Shown one piece after another: positions 16,866-24,916 of a stretch of DNA of 64,000 nucleotides (positions within the stretch are counted from its first letter, which is position 1; each line of letters starts with the position of its first letter). The DNA is taken from NCBI RefSeq assembly GCF_025244925.1, contig NZ_CP104275.1, positions 1,116,001 to 1,180,000 of the forward strand, read 5' to 3'. Source of the DNA: Arthrobacter zhaoxinii (GTDB taxonomy: Bacteria > Actinomycetota > Actinomycetes > Actinomycetales > Micrococcaceae). The notes under the pieces are model-generated. The model saw only the letters and a program-made list of their open reading frames with translations, was not told where the DNA came from and ran no database searches. The position numbers and the translations under genes are program-made.

Positions 16866-17759
16866 ATGCCCGTCGTTACAATGCGCCAGCTGCTCGACAG
16901 CGGCGTTCACTTTGGTCACCAGACCCGCCGTTGGAACCCGAAGATGAAGCGTTTCATCTTCACCGAGCGCAACGGCATCTACATCATTGACCTGCAGCAG
17001 TCGCTGTCCTACATCGACCGCGCGTTCGAGTTCGTCAAGGCCACTGTTGCCCACGGCGGAACCGTCCTGTTCGTCGGTACCAAGAAGCAGGCGCAGGAAG
17101 CCATTGCAGAGCAGGCCACCCGTGTTGGCCAGCCCTACGTCAACCAGCGCTGGCTCGGTGGCATGCTCACCAACTTCCAGACTGTCGCCAAGCGGATCCA
17201 GCGCATGAAGGAACTCGAAGAGATCAACTTCGACGACGTTGCTTCCTCCGGCCACACGAAGAAGGAACTCCTGCTTCTCCGTCGCGAACTGACGAAGCTC
17301 GAAACCAACCTCGGCGGCATCCGCAACCTGACCAAGGCTCCGTCCCTGCTCTGGATTGTCGACACGCAGAAGGAACACCTCGCCATTGACGAGGCCAAGA
17401 AGCTGAACATCCCCGTTGTTGCCATCCTGGACAGCAACTGCGATCCGGACGACGTCGACTTCCCGATTCCGGGCAACGACGACGCCATCCGCTCCGTCAA
17501 CCTGCTGACCCGCGTCATTGCCGACGCCGTGGCTGAGGGCCTGATCGTCCGCCACAACAAGTCCGGCAACAACACGGAAGCCCCGGCCGAGCCGCTGGCC
17601 GAGTGGGAGCGCGAACTCCTCGAAGGTGCTGCTGAGACCCCGGCCGCTGACGCCGCTGCTGAAGCTCCCGCTGCCGAAGCTGCTCCGGCCGCCGAAGCTC
17701 CCGCTGCTGACGTTGACGCCATCGTCGACGCCCCGGCAGCTGAAGTAACCGAGAAGTAA
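16866..17759 (+). CDS. rpsB: 30S ribosomal protein S2
   Basis: Component of the small ribosomal subunit, bound at the head-body junction and needed to load S1-type function. The 297-residue protein opens with [26 protein letters not shown], shown here as its family start (the first 20 residues suffice to recognise it). It continues with [21 protein letters not shown] and [15 protein letters not shown], all classic S2 blocks. A C-terminal Ala/Glu-rich tail of about 50 residues is usual in actinobacteria. ATG 16866 was chosen over in-frame codons upstream because AAGGAG sits 7 bases before it. It is followed by tsf, the normal rpsB-tsf operon. Confidence 0.98.
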   Translation: MPVVTMRQLLDSGVHFGHQTRRWNPKMKRFIFTERNGIYIIDLQQSLSYIDRAFEFVKATVAHGGTVLFVGTKKQAQEAIAEQATRVGQPYVNQRWLGGMLTNFQTVAKRIQRMKELEEINFDDVASSGHTKKELLLLRRELTKLETNLGGIRNLTKAPSLLWIVDTQKEHLAIDEAKKLNIPVVAILDSNCDPDDVDFPIPGNDDAIRSVNLLTRVIADAVAEGLIVRHNKSGNNTEAPAEPLAEWERELLEGAAETPAADAAAEAPAAEAAPAAEAPAADVDAIVDAPAAEVTEK

Positions 17760-17775
17760 AGAACGTATTTCCTTA

Positions 17776-17839
17776 GTCCGGGGGATCGATTCCCCCGGAC
17801 CCGGGCTGTGGTGCGGCTGGCCGGTTATCCGGCCAGCCG
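17776..17839 (+). promoter_or_regulatory. two perfect hairpins between rpsB and tsf
   Basis: First stem 10 bp (17776-17785 / 17791-17800, loop TCGAT). Second stem 11 bp (17814-17824 / 17829-17839, loop TTAT). Neither has a T-run. They probably tune relative S2 and EF-Ts output by attenuation or mRNA processing rather than ending transcription. Confidence 0.7.
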
Positions 17840-17887
17840 TACTGGCAGAACCGCACCAATACTTATTACGGGAGGACTGGAGTCCAA

Positions 17888-18727
17888 ATGGCGAACTACA
17901 CTGCTGCTGACATCAAGGCACTGCGCGAGCGTACCGGCGCGGGCATGATGGATGTAAAGAAGGCTCTGGACGAGGCCAACGGCGATGCCGACAAGGCCAT
18001 GGAGCTCATCCGCATCAAGGGCCTCAAGGGCGCGACCAAGCGTGAAGGCCGTTCCACTGCTGAGGGCCTGGTTGCCGCCAAGGTTATCGACGGCACCGTC
18101 GGCGTTATGATCGAGCTCAACTGCGAGACCGATTTCGTTGCCAAGTCCCCGAAGTTCATTGAACTGGCGGACAAGGTTCTGGCCGCTGCTGTTGAGTCCG
18201 CTGCTGCCGACGCCGAAACCCTCCTCGCCTACAACGTTGACGGCAAGCCGCTGTCCGAGGTTGTTGTCGAAGAAGGCGCAATCCTGGGCGAGAAGGTTGT
18301 TGTCCGCCGCGTGGCACGCATCGAAGGCAAGACCGTTGACGCGTACCTGCACAAGACCTCCAAGGATCTTCCGGCACAGGTCGGCGTGCTGTTCGCCGTT
18401 GACGGCGAAGGTGCAGAAGCTGCCACCGCCGCCCACGACATCGCCGTGCACACCGCTGCATACGCTCCGACCTACCTGACCCGCGACGAAGTTCCGGCAG
18501 AGACGGTCGAGAACGAACGCCGCATCGCTGACGAGACGGCACGCGCCGAGGGCAAGCCCGAAGGCGCACTGCCCAAGATCGTAGAAGGCCGCCTGACCGG
18601 TTTCTTCAAGGAAATCGTCCTGCTGGACCAGCCGTTCGCCAAGGACGCCAAGAAGACCGTGGGCAAGGTTCTCGAAGAAGCCGGTGTTGCACCGGCAGGC
18701 TTCGCCCGCTTCCGTGTAGGCGCCTAA
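17888..18727 (+). CDS. tsf: elongation factor Ts
   Basis: Guanine-nucleotide exchange factor for EF-Tu. The 279-residue protein carries the N-terminal UBA-like domain (IKALRERTGAGMMDVKKAL) and the TDFVAKSPKF signature that contacts the EF-Tu nucleotide pocket. A full-length EF-Ts core follows, ending FARFRVGA. The length is normal. A GGGAGGA site precedes the ATG. It shares the rpsB operon, though separated by two hairpins, and a strong terminator at 18774 closes the unit. Confidence 0.98.
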   Translation: MANYTAADIKALRERTGAGMMDVKKALDEANGDADKAMELIRIKGLKGATKREGRSTAEGLVAAKVIDGTVGVMIELNCETDFVAKSPKFIELADKVLAAAVESAAADAETLLAYNVDGKPLSEVVVEEGAILGEKVVVRRVARIEGKTVDAYLHKTSKDLPAQVGVLFAVDGEGAEAATAAHDIAVHTAAYAPTYLTRDEVPAETVENERRIADETARAEGKPEGALPKIVEGRLTGFFKEIVLLDQPFAKDAKKTVGKVLEEAGVAPAGFARFRVGA

Positions 18728-18773
18728 TTATTTAGGCAGCAACGGTTTCGACGGAAACGTCATCATGACAGAG

Positions 18774-18804
18774 GGGGTGGTCACCATGGGTGACCACCCC
18801 TTTT
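18774..18804 (+). terminator. terminator after tsf
   Basis: Perfect 12-bp stem GGGGTGGTCACC/GGTGACCACCCC (18774-18785 / 18789-18800), 3-base loop and T4. Confidence 0.85.
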
Positions 18805-18830
18805 GCCTGTCCAGAACAGCTCACTAGTCT
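18802..18830 (+). promoter_or_regulatory. pyrH promoter candidate
   Basis: TTTGCC (18802-18807), a 17-bp spacer and TAGTCT (18825-18830) lie 38 bases before the pyrH ATG, directly behind the tsf terminator. The -35 is weak. Confidence 0.45.
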
Positions 18831-18867
18831 TTAAGAGCAGCACCAGCACCTATGCCCGGGAGGCACC

Positions 18868-19599
18868 ATGGCCCACGTATTGAAAGAATCCGACTCACCG
18901 CGACGACGCGTCCTGCTGAAGCTCTCAGGGGAGGTCTTCGGCGGCGGCAAGCTCGGAGTGGACCCCGAAACCGTGCGGGCAGTGGCCAAGCAGATCGCTG
19001 CGACAGTAGGCGAGGTCGAGGTGGCCATCGTCGTCGGCGGCGGGAACTTCTTCCGCGGCGCGGAGCTCTCCCAGAGCGGCATGGACCGCTCCCGCGCGGA
19101 CTACATGGGAATGCTCGGCACCGTGATGAACTGCCTCGCCCTGCAGGATTTCTTGGAGCAGGCCGGCGTCGAAACCCGGGTGCAGAGCGCCATCACGATG
19201 GGACAGGTTGCTGAGGCGTATATCCCGCGGCGCGCCATCCGCCACCTCGAAAAGGGCCGCGTGGTCATCTTCGGTGCCGGTGCAGGCCTGCCCTACTTCT
19301 CGACCGACACGGTGGCCGCCCAGCGGGCGCTCGAGGTGCACGCAGACGAGGTGCTGATGGCCAAGAGCGGCGTGGACGGGGTCTACACCTCCGACCCCAA
19401 CAAGGACTCCACCGCCGTGCGGCTGGAAACCCTGACCTACGACGACGCGCTGCGCCAGGACATCCGCGTTATGGACCAAACGGCCATGACCATGTGCAAG
19501 GACAATGACCTGAACATGGTGGTGTTCGGCATGGAGGGTGAAGGCAACGTCACCCGCGCCATCCGCGGCGAGAAGATCGGCACCATCGTTTCTAACTAA
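18868..19599 (+). CDS. pyrH: uridylate kinase PyrH
   Basis: Phosphorylates UMP to UDP in pyrimidine nucleotide synthesis as a homohexamer of the amino-acid-kinase fold. Features in the 243-residue protein: [11 protein letters not shown] near the N-terminus (phosphate loop Lys), VGGGNFFRG, the [11 protein letters not shown] dimer and UMP region, and [15 protein letters not shown] near the ATP site. The length matches bacterial UMP kinases. GGGAGG precedes the ATG. A separate promoter and the tsf terminator suggest it is uncoupled from rpsB-tsf. The structured repeat at 19623 starts 23 bases after its stop. Confidence 0.97.
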   Translation: MAHVLKESDSPRRRVLLKLSGEVFGGGKLGVDPETVRAVAKQIAATVGEVEVAIVVGGGNFFRGAELSQSGMDRSRADYMGMLGTVMNCLALQDFLEQAGVETRVQSAITMGQVAEAYIPRRAIRHLEKGRVVIFGAGAGLPYFSTDTVAAQRALEVHADEVLMAKSGVDGVYTSDPNKDSTAVRLETLTYDDALRQDIRVMDQTAMTMCKDNDLNMVVFGMEGEGNVTRAIRGEKIGTIVSN

Positions 19600-19622
19600 C
19601 CGGTCCGCTGGGCGGTCCCTGC

Positions 19623-19701
19623 GGGACCTGGAACGGCGGCAACGAAATCCCCTCGGCCGCAGGCGGCCTCCGGGATTTAAAGCCGCCTTCCTCCAGGTCC
19701 C
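19623..19701 (+). repeat. structured dispersed repeat, copy 1 (four nested stems)
   Basis: Stem P1 is 9 bp (19623-19631 / 19693-19701), P2 GGCGGC/GCCGCC (19635-19640 / 19682-19687), P3 AAATCCC/GGGATTT (19645-19651 / 19672-19678), and apical P4 GGCCG/CGGCC (19655-19659 / 19664-19668). Internal loops are AACG and AAA. The same architecture recurs at 45784-45860, with P2 and P3 conserved in sequence and P1 changed but still fully paired. It is a candidate structured RNA, or a REP-like DNA element, in the pyrH 3' region. Confidence 0.8.
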
Positions 19702-19796
19702 TCCGGGACCGGACCGCAGGCTCACGCACGTCGAAACGAATTACCTTGTTCTCCGCAGCGGGACGGTTGCCGTTCAACCTCCAGCTCTGAGGTGGG

Positions 19797-19884
19797 GGCT
19801 CGGTGCAGGGAACCCGGACCCTTTTGCGCCGAAAGGGTTTCCCTACACCTCGCAGGCTCGGTGCAGGGAACCCGGACCCTTTTG
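19797..19884. repeat. 30-bp direct repeat pair upstream of frr
   Basis: Perfect 30-bp copies at 19797-19826 and 19855-19884 (58-bp period), each starting GGCTCGGTGCAGGG and ending ACCCTTTTG. Between them, AAAGGGTTTCCCTACACC pairs imperfectly with copy 1, so a hairpin can form. The rest of 19702-19956 holds no gene. A possible frr -10 (TAGGAT, 19888-19893) follows copy 2. Confidence 0.9.
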
Positions 19885-19956
19885 GCTTAGGATGATATTA
19901 GAGCCCGGCCACATAGCGGGTAGCGCTGTGTGGACACTGTTTTATGAGGAGAGACC

Positions 19957-20514
19957 GTGATCGAAGACACCTTGAAAGAGGCCGCCGAAAAGATGGACAA
20001 GGCGGTGGAAGTTGCTAAGGAGGACTTCTCCTCCGTCCGTACGGGCCGCGCCAACCCGGCGCTGTTCAACCGGGTGCTGGTGGATTACTACGGTTCCCCG
20101 ACACAGCTGCAGCAGCTGGCGTCCTTCGCCACCCCGGATGCCCGCACGCTGCTCATCACCCCTTACGATGTCAGCGCCCTGCGTGCCATCGAGCGGGCCC
20201 TGAGTGATTCCGAAGTAGGCGCAAACCCGTCCAACGACGGCAAGGTCATCCGGGTCATCATGCCCGAACTGACGCAGGACCGCCGTAAGGAATACGTCAA
20301 GATCGTCCGCGGCAAGGCCGAGGATGCCAAGGTTTCCGTCCGTAACATCCGCCGCAAGGCCAAGGACGGCATTGACCGCCTGGTCAAGGACAGCGAGGTG
20401 GGGGAGGACGACGGTGCCCGCGCTGAAAAGGATCTGGACGCCCTGACGAAGGCGCACACGGATTCCATCGACGAGCTCCTCAAGCGCAAGGAAGCCGAGC
20501 TTCTCGAGGTCTGA
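19957..20514 (+). CDS. frr: ribosome recycling factor
   Basis: Splits post-termination ribosomes together with EF-G. The 185-residue protein is full length. It starts [20 protein letters not shown] and shows the conserved [34 protein letters not shown] and [17 protein letters not shown] blocks of the two-domain RRF fold. It uses a GTG start with GAGGAGA 5-7 bases upstream. Its TGA overlaps the cdsA ATG by one base (TGATG), so the two are translationally coupled. The repeats just upstream lie in its leader. Confidence 0.98.
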   Translation: MIEDTLKEAAEKMDKAVEVAKEDFSSVRTGRANPALFNRVLVDYYGSPTQLQQLASFATPDARTLLITPYDVSALRAIERALSDSEVGANPSNDGKVIRVIMPELTQDRRKEYVKIVRGKAEDAKVSVRNIRRKAKDGIDRLVKDSEVGEDDGARAEKDLDALTKAHTDSIDELLKRKEAELLEV

Positions 20515-21479
20515 TGAGTGACGCCCAGCCTCCAACCCAGGCTGGCGGTTCACCGTCCGTCGAGACTGTTCCCGCAGCGAAGGCCAACGAAATGAGCGCA
20601 GCTGATTCCGGACAGGTCCGGGGCCGCGGCGCCCGGGACCGCCGCGGTGCCGGGAAGCCTGCAAAGGTCTCGCGTGCCGGACGCAACCTGCCTGCTGCCA
20701 TAGCCGTCGGCGTGATCCTGCTGGGGTCGCTGCTGCTCGGCCTGCTCTTTTTCCCGTTCGCCATTGTGATTATCGCGGTGGGTTTCGCCGCTGTCGGCGT
20801 GTGGGAAGTCAACCGCGCCCTCGAGGTCCGCGGAATGAAGGTTCCCCAGGTGCCCGTCCTGGTCGGATCCGTGGGGCTGCCGTTCGCGGCGTACTTCGGC
20901 GGCACGGAGGCGCTGGCCTTCGCCATGGTTGCGACGGCCGTGGCCATCCTGCTGTGGCGGAGCATCGACACAGCCGCCGAAGCGATCCAAAGCATCCTGG
21001 CCGGCATCTTCGTTGTCCTCTGGGTGCCGTTCCTGCTGAGCTTTGCACTGTTGCTGCTGCGCGAGCCGAACGGGCAGGTCCAAGTGGCCGTACTGCTCCT
21101 GCTCGTGGTCTCCAATGACACCTTCGGCTATCTGGTGGGCGCCTTCTTCGGCAAGCACCCGATGGCCCCCAAGATCAGCCCGAAAAAGTCCTGGGAGGGC
21201 TTTGCCGGATCCGCGGCCGGTGCAGCAATCGTGGGTGTCGGAGCGGCGGTCCTGTTCCTGGACCAGCCCTGGTGGTTCGGCGTGGTGCTGGCAGTGGCGA
21301 CGGTGGCAGCGGCAACCGCCGGCGACTTCTCCGAATCCATGGTCAAGCGGGAGCTGGGCGTGAAGGATATGTCCAACCTGCTCCCGGGACACGGCGGAGT
21401 GATGGACCGGCTGGACTCAGTGGTCTTCGCGTCCCCGGTGGTGTTCCTGCTTTCGGTGCTGCTTTCCACCGTTTCGTAG
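20514..21479 (+). CDS. cdsA: phosphatidate cytidylyltransferase
   Basis: Makes CDP-diacylglycerol from phosphatidate and CTP, the precursor of all glycerophospholipids; an integral membrane enzyme. The 321-residue protein has a polar N-terminal tail of about 60 residues, about eight hydrophobic helices and the complete CdsA signature near the C-terminus (SMVKRELGVKD...LLPGHGGVMDRLDS). Its coupling to frr by a one-base overlap is a common actinobacterial arrangement. The product feeds enzymes such as the CDP-alcohol phosphatidyltransferase at 11169-11810. Confidence 0.95.
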   Translation: MSDAQPPTQAGGSPSVETVPAAKANEMSAADSGQVRGRGARDRRGAGKPAKVSRAGRNLPAAIAVGVILLGSLLLGLLFFPFAIVIIAVGFAAVGVWEVNRALEVRGMKVPQVPVLVGSVGLPFAAYFGGTEALAFAMVATAVAILLWRSIDTAAEAIQSILAGIFVVLWVPFLLSFALLLLREPNGQVQVAVLLLLVVSNDTFGYLVGAFFGKHPMAPKISPKKSWEGFAGSAAGAAIVGVGAAVLFLDQPWWFGVVLAVATVAAATAGDFSESMVKRELGVKDMSNLLPGHGGVMDRLDSVVFASPVVFLLSVLLSTVS

Positions 21480-21543
21480 CGGCGTCCGGAACGGAACCGT
21501 AACGGTCCGGCAACGGGCGGTGCGCCGGAACACGAAGCTGAAG

Positions 21544-21589
21544 TGCCGGCATCGTACGATGTTTCAGAGTTTTTCAGACGATGCCGGCA
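21544..21589 (+). terminator. long hairpin after cdsA
   Basis: Perfect 12-bp stem TGCCGGCATCGT/ACGATGCCGGCA (21544-21555 / 21578-21589) with a 22-base loop carrying TTTTT. No terminal T-run follows. It could be a terminator variant or an operator-type dyad before the DivIVA gene. Confidence 0.45.
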
Positions 21590-21663
21590 GGAGCCCTGCA
21601 AAAACACCGGGTTCCGGCGGTAGTAGTTCCGCAAGGAAATGACCACAGAGGAACAATTTATTC

Positions 21664-22242
21664 ATGGATGATGCGCGGCAGGCCAGTGCCCCTTTTGAGC
21701 GCGTGGGACGACGGGACTTCGGCTACAACATCCGCCAGGTCGATGAGTTCCTGACCAGGGCCCGGGACTACTACAACTCGGACTCCACCTCCGCCCATCC
21801 GGTGACCAGCGCCGATGTCCGCTCCATGGCATTTGACCCGGCGAAGGGCGGCTACGAACCGCAGGCGGTGGACGCCGCCCTGGACCGCCTGGAGGATGTT
21901 TTTGCCCAGCGGGAACGCGACCGCCTGATCGCGGACCGCGGCGAAGAGGCGTGGCTGCTGCAGATCGGCCGGATGTCCGCGGTTCTGCGGGCCCGGCTGC
22001 ACCGCAAACCGGGGGAGCGGTTCCGCCGCCCCGGAAAGAAGCGCGTTACCAGTTACAACATCGAGGACGTTGACGCCCTGTGCAACGAGCTCCTCGGCTA
22101 CTTTGAACATGACCGCCCGCTCAGTGTTGACGTGGTGCGCCGCGCCGTCTTCCGTGAGGCCAAGGGCGAGCAGGGCTACGAGGAAAGCCAGGTGGACGCC
22201 TTCCTGGACCGCGTCGTCGAACTGATGGCCTCCATCGACTAA
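21664..22242 (+). CDS. DivIVA-domain protein with repeated DivI1A motifs
   Basis: 192-residue cytosolic protein. An N-terminal DivI1A motif (PFERVGRRDFGYNIRQVDEFL) binds curved membrane or polar scaffolds in the family. A second, degenerate copy of this kind follows near residues 55-80 (FDPAKGGYEPQAVDAALDRL). A third is near the C-terminus (YNIEDVDALCNELL, then EESQVDAFLDRVVELM). It lacks the long coiled coil of Wag31/DivIVA itself. The role is probably in cell-pole or division organisation, but I cannot name it. Its stop codon overlaps the stop of the convergent symporter gene (CTAA at 22239-22242). Confidence 0.82.
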   Translation: MDDARQASAPFERVGRRDFGYNIRQVDEFLTRARDYYNSDSTSAHPVTSADVRSMAFDPAKGGYEPQAVDAALDRLEDVFAQRERDRLIADRGEEAWLLQIGRMSAVLRARLHRKPGERFRRPGKKRVTSYNIEDVDALCNELLGYFEHDRPLSVDVVRRAVFREAKGEQGYEESQVDAFLDRVVELMASID

Positions 22243-23786
22243 ACGGGCTTACTGCCCCCGGATCCGGTTCCGGCACCCGCACCCGGCCGGGCCCGGTCCA
22301 GCGGCTCCGGCGTATGCAGCCGGGCCAGGAACTTCGCCGCCCCGCCCGGCGCCGATCCGGCAGTCAGCCGGGAGACCAGGACCGTCACCGCGAACGCGGC
22401 GGGAACGGTCCACGCCGCCGGCTGCTCGATCCAGGCCGGGATCCCTGCACCGACCCGCGGCAGGACGGCCGCAGCGACCATCGCTCCGCCGCACAGCAGC
22501 GCACCGGTCAGCATTCCGGCTCCTGCCCCGGACGCCGTCAGCCGGCGCCACCAGATGCCCAGGACCAGCAGAGGGCAGAGGGTGGAGGCGGTGAACGCAA
22601 ACACCGTGCCGATACTCCCGGCCAGCGCCGAGGACTCAGTCAGCAGCGCAATGACCAGCGGCACAACGGCGGCCAGTACAGCGGAGACCCGGAACCCGGC
22701 AACGCTGCCGCGGAAGAATTCCTGGCTGATCACCCCCGCCAGTGACACCGTCAGTCCGCTGCTGGTGGAGAGGAAGGCAGCAAAGGCCCCGGCCGTGACC
22801 AGCGCCGCGAGCAGGTCCCCGGAGGCGCCGTCGAACACGCGGCCGGGCAGCAGCAGTACCGTGGCGTCCGAAGCGCCGCCGTCTGCCAGATCAGGGGCAT
22901 AGATCCTGCCCAGTACGCCGTAGGTGATCGGGAAGATGTAGAAGAGCGAAAGCAGGCCCAGGACAATCAGCGTGGTCCGCCGGGCCGAGGCGCCGTCGGG
23001 ATTGGTGTAGAAACGCACCAGCACGTGCGGCAGGCCCAGCGTGCCGCAGAGCAGCGCGATGCTGAGGGAAATGTTGCGGTACAGCGGTGCGTTGGTCTCC
23101 GGGTTCAGGGCTTCCGTGAGCAGCTGGCCGCCGTCGGGGCCGGGAGGGCCGTCGCCGGCGAGGCGGAAGAGGATGAACAGCACCGGCACGGCAATCGCCG
23201 CCAGTTTCAGCCAGTACTGGAAAGCCTGGACAAAGGTGATGGAACGCATCCCGCCGGTCACCACGCTCAGGCAGACGACGCCGGTCACGACCAGGCAGCC
23301 GATCTCTGCGGGCAGCCCGGTGGTGATGCGCATGGTGAGGGCCGCTCCGTGCAGCTGCGGCACAATGTAGAGCCAGCCGATGGCGATCACCAGCAGGCTG
23401 GTCAGGCGCCGCACCGGGAGGGACTCCAGCCGGGCGTGCGCGAAATCCGGCACGGTATAGGCTCCGGACCGGCGCAGCGGCGCCGCGACGAAGAGCAGCA
23501 GCATCAGGTAGCCGGCCGTATAGCCGATGGGGAACCAGAGTGCGTCCACCCCGGAGGCGACAATCAGGCCGGCCACGCCCAGGAAGCTGGCCGCGGAGAG
23601 GTATTCGCCGCCGATGGCCGAAGCATTCCACCAGGGTTTCACCGTCCGGGACGCCACGTAGAAGTCGCTGGTGGTCCGCGAAATCCGCAGCCCGTAAAAA
23701 CCGATCAGCAGCGTGGCCGCGGAGACCAGTGCCAGCGCGGTGTAACCGATGCCGGGGCTCATGCCCGCGACCGCATCCCCGGTCAC
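22239..23786 (-). CDS. sodium:solute symporter (SSS family), monocarboxylate-type
   Basis: 515-residue membrane carrier with about 13 helices. It is close in type to ActP/MctC acetate, pyruvate and propionate symporters (GGEYLSAASFLGVAGLI, GGMRSITFVQAFQYWLK, LPHVLVRFYT). It lies last in a minus-strand operon: sensor kinase, LytTR regulator, DUF485-like protein, symporter. The GTG start follows the DUF485 stop by 3 bases. A paralogue with its own DUF485 partner lies at 26711-28339. Linkage to a LytS/LytTR pair suggests that its substrate also induces it. Substrate identity is inference. Confidence 0.88.
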   Translation of the reverse strand: MTGDAVAGMSPGIGYTALALVSAATLLIGFYGLRISRTTSDFYVASRTVKPWWNASAIGGEYLSAASFLGVAGLIVASGVDALWFPIGYTAGYLMLLLFVAAPLRRSGAYTVPDFAHARLESLPVRRLTSLLVIAIGWLYIVPQLHGAALTMRITTGLPAEIGCLVVTGVVCLSVVTGGMRSITFVQAFQYWLKLAAIAVPVLFILFRLAGDGPPGPDGGQLLTEALNPETNAPLYRNISLSIALLCGTLGLPHVLVRFYTNPDGASARRTTLIVLGLLSLFYIFPITYGVLGRIYAPDLADGGASDATVLLLPGRVFDGASGDLLAALVTAGAFAAFLSTSSGLTVSLAGVISQEFFRGSVAGFRVSAVLAAVVPLVIALLTESSALAGSIGTVFAFTASTLCPLLVLGIWWRRLTASGAGAGMLTGALLCGGAMVAAAVLPRVGAGIPAWIEQPAAWTVPAAFAVTVLVSRLTAGSAPGGAAKFLARLHTPEPLDRARPGAGAGTGSGGSKPV

Positions 23787-23789
23787 CGG

Positions 23790-24170
23790 CTACCGCCCGT
23801 CCACGAGGTCACGGTAGCGGGTTTCGTTCCGCTGGGCACTGTGCACGTACAGCAGTCCGCAGCCGATGACCAGCGGATAGACACCGACGCCGAGCAGGAT
23901 CCACGGCGCCGGAACGCCGAAGACAGTCAGCTCGGCAATCACCGGCAGGAAGGCAAGCAGCACCGGGACGCTGAGCAGGATCAGCAGGAAGCCGCCGCCC
24001 ACCACCAGGGCCAGCCGGAGCTGGCTGCGGATCAGCGAACCGATAATCAGCTCGCCCACTTCGGACTGCTCGTCCAGTTCCCGGGAGACAGGGAACGGTG
24101 CTGCACCCGTGCCGGGAGCAGTGACCCGGACCCGTGGGGGTACCTGGCTGTGGAGCGGGTCGCCGGTCAC
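23790..24170 (-). CDS. DUF485-like small membrane partner of the symporter
   Basis: 126-residue protein with two central hydrophobic helices (ALVVGGGFLLILLSVPVLLA and PWILLGVGVYPLVIGCGLLY), in the position taken by YjcH-type DUF485 proteins next to acetate symporters. It likely modulates or stabilises the symporter. I place the start at GTG 24170, which overlaps the TGA of the LytTR gene (GTGA). Longer in-frame codons upstream would run through the regulator gene and give an unlikely Pro/Arg-rich N-terminus. Similarity to classical DUF485 is weak; context is the main support. Confidence 0.72.
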   Translation of the reverse strand: MTGDPLHSQVPPRVRVTAPGTGAAPFPVSRELDEQSEVGELIIGSLIRSQLRLALVVGGGFLLILLSVPVLLAFLPVIAELTVFGVPAPWILLGVGVYPLVIGCGLLYVHSAQRNETRYRDLVDGR

Positions 24171-24907
24171 GACGTCGGCCGGACGCGGCCGGCGTCGAGC
24201 GTTCCGCGAACAGCCGGCAGGTGCCGCCGGCTGACGGGAAGGTCCACCTCGCCCAGCTGCACGCTTGCCCGCCCGCCGGTCAGCCGGACCTGGCGGATGT
24301 GGTGCCGGGCCACCAGGTAGGAACGGTGGATCCGGACAAAACCGGCGCCGGCCCACTGCTCTTCCAGGTCCGCCAGGGGAACCCGGATCAGGTAGCTGGC
24401 ATCGGCGGTGTGCAGCCGGGCATAGTCGCCCTGCGCCTGAACGTAGCGGATGTCGCCGCGGGGGATGATCCTCGTCGTCGCGCCCTGGACCACGGTCACG
24501 ACGTCGGCGTCCTGGGGTTCGGCGTCGGCCGTGAGTTCACAGATGCGGCGCACAGATTCGGACAACCGCTCCGGCCGCACCGGCTTGAGCAGGTAGTCCA
24601 GGGCGGCCAGGTCAAAGGCCCGCAGCGCCTGGTCCTCATCCGCCGTCACGAAGACGACGGCGGGCGGCCGCTCCCGGCGGTTCAGGGCCTTGGCAATGTC
24701 GAGTCCCGAGAGGGCCGGCATGTGGATGTCCAGGAAGACGGCGTCGATGTTGCGGGTCTCGATCTCGTGCAGCGCCTGGGCGCCGTTGGCGGCACGGTGC
24801 ACGGTGCCGATCCGGGCATCAAGGCCCAGAAGGTAGGCGAGTTCCTCGACAGCAGGAGCTTCGTCGTCGGCAACGACAACAGTGAGCGGCCGGAGAGGTT
24901 TGCGCAT
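24167..24907 (-). CDS. LytTR-family response regulator
   Basis: 246-residue transcription factor. The receiver domain has the acidic pocket D14-D15, phosphoacceptor D60 (FLDIHMP), T88 and K108. It is followed by a LytTR DNA-binding domain (about 135-240; IRYVQAQGDYARLHT, FVRIHRSYLVA). LytTR proteins bind direct repeats about two helical turns apart. Such boxes are seen at 26161-26212, upstream of the divergent symporter operon and of this operon. It sits 9 bases after the sensor kinase stop and overlaps the DUF485 gene by 4 bases. Confidence 0.93.
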   Translation of the reverse strand: MRKPLRPLTVVVADDEAPAVEELAYLLGLDARIGTVHRAANGAQALHEIETRNIDAVFLDIHMPALSGLDIAKALNRRERPPAVVFVTADEDQALRAFDLAALDYLLKPVRPERLSESVRRICELTADAEPQDADVVTVVQGATTRIIPRGDIRYVQAQGDYARLHTADASYLIRVPLADLEEQWAGAGFVRIHRSYLVARHHIRQVRLTGGRASVQLGEVDLPVSRRHLPAVRGTLDAGRVRPTS

Positions 24908-24916
24908 GGAAAAAGA

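Noticed and set aside
19538..19960. 140-codon frame across the pyrH-frr gap
   Set aside because: It runs through the structured repeat and the 30-bp direct repeats. Its composition follows the repeats and no family is visible.
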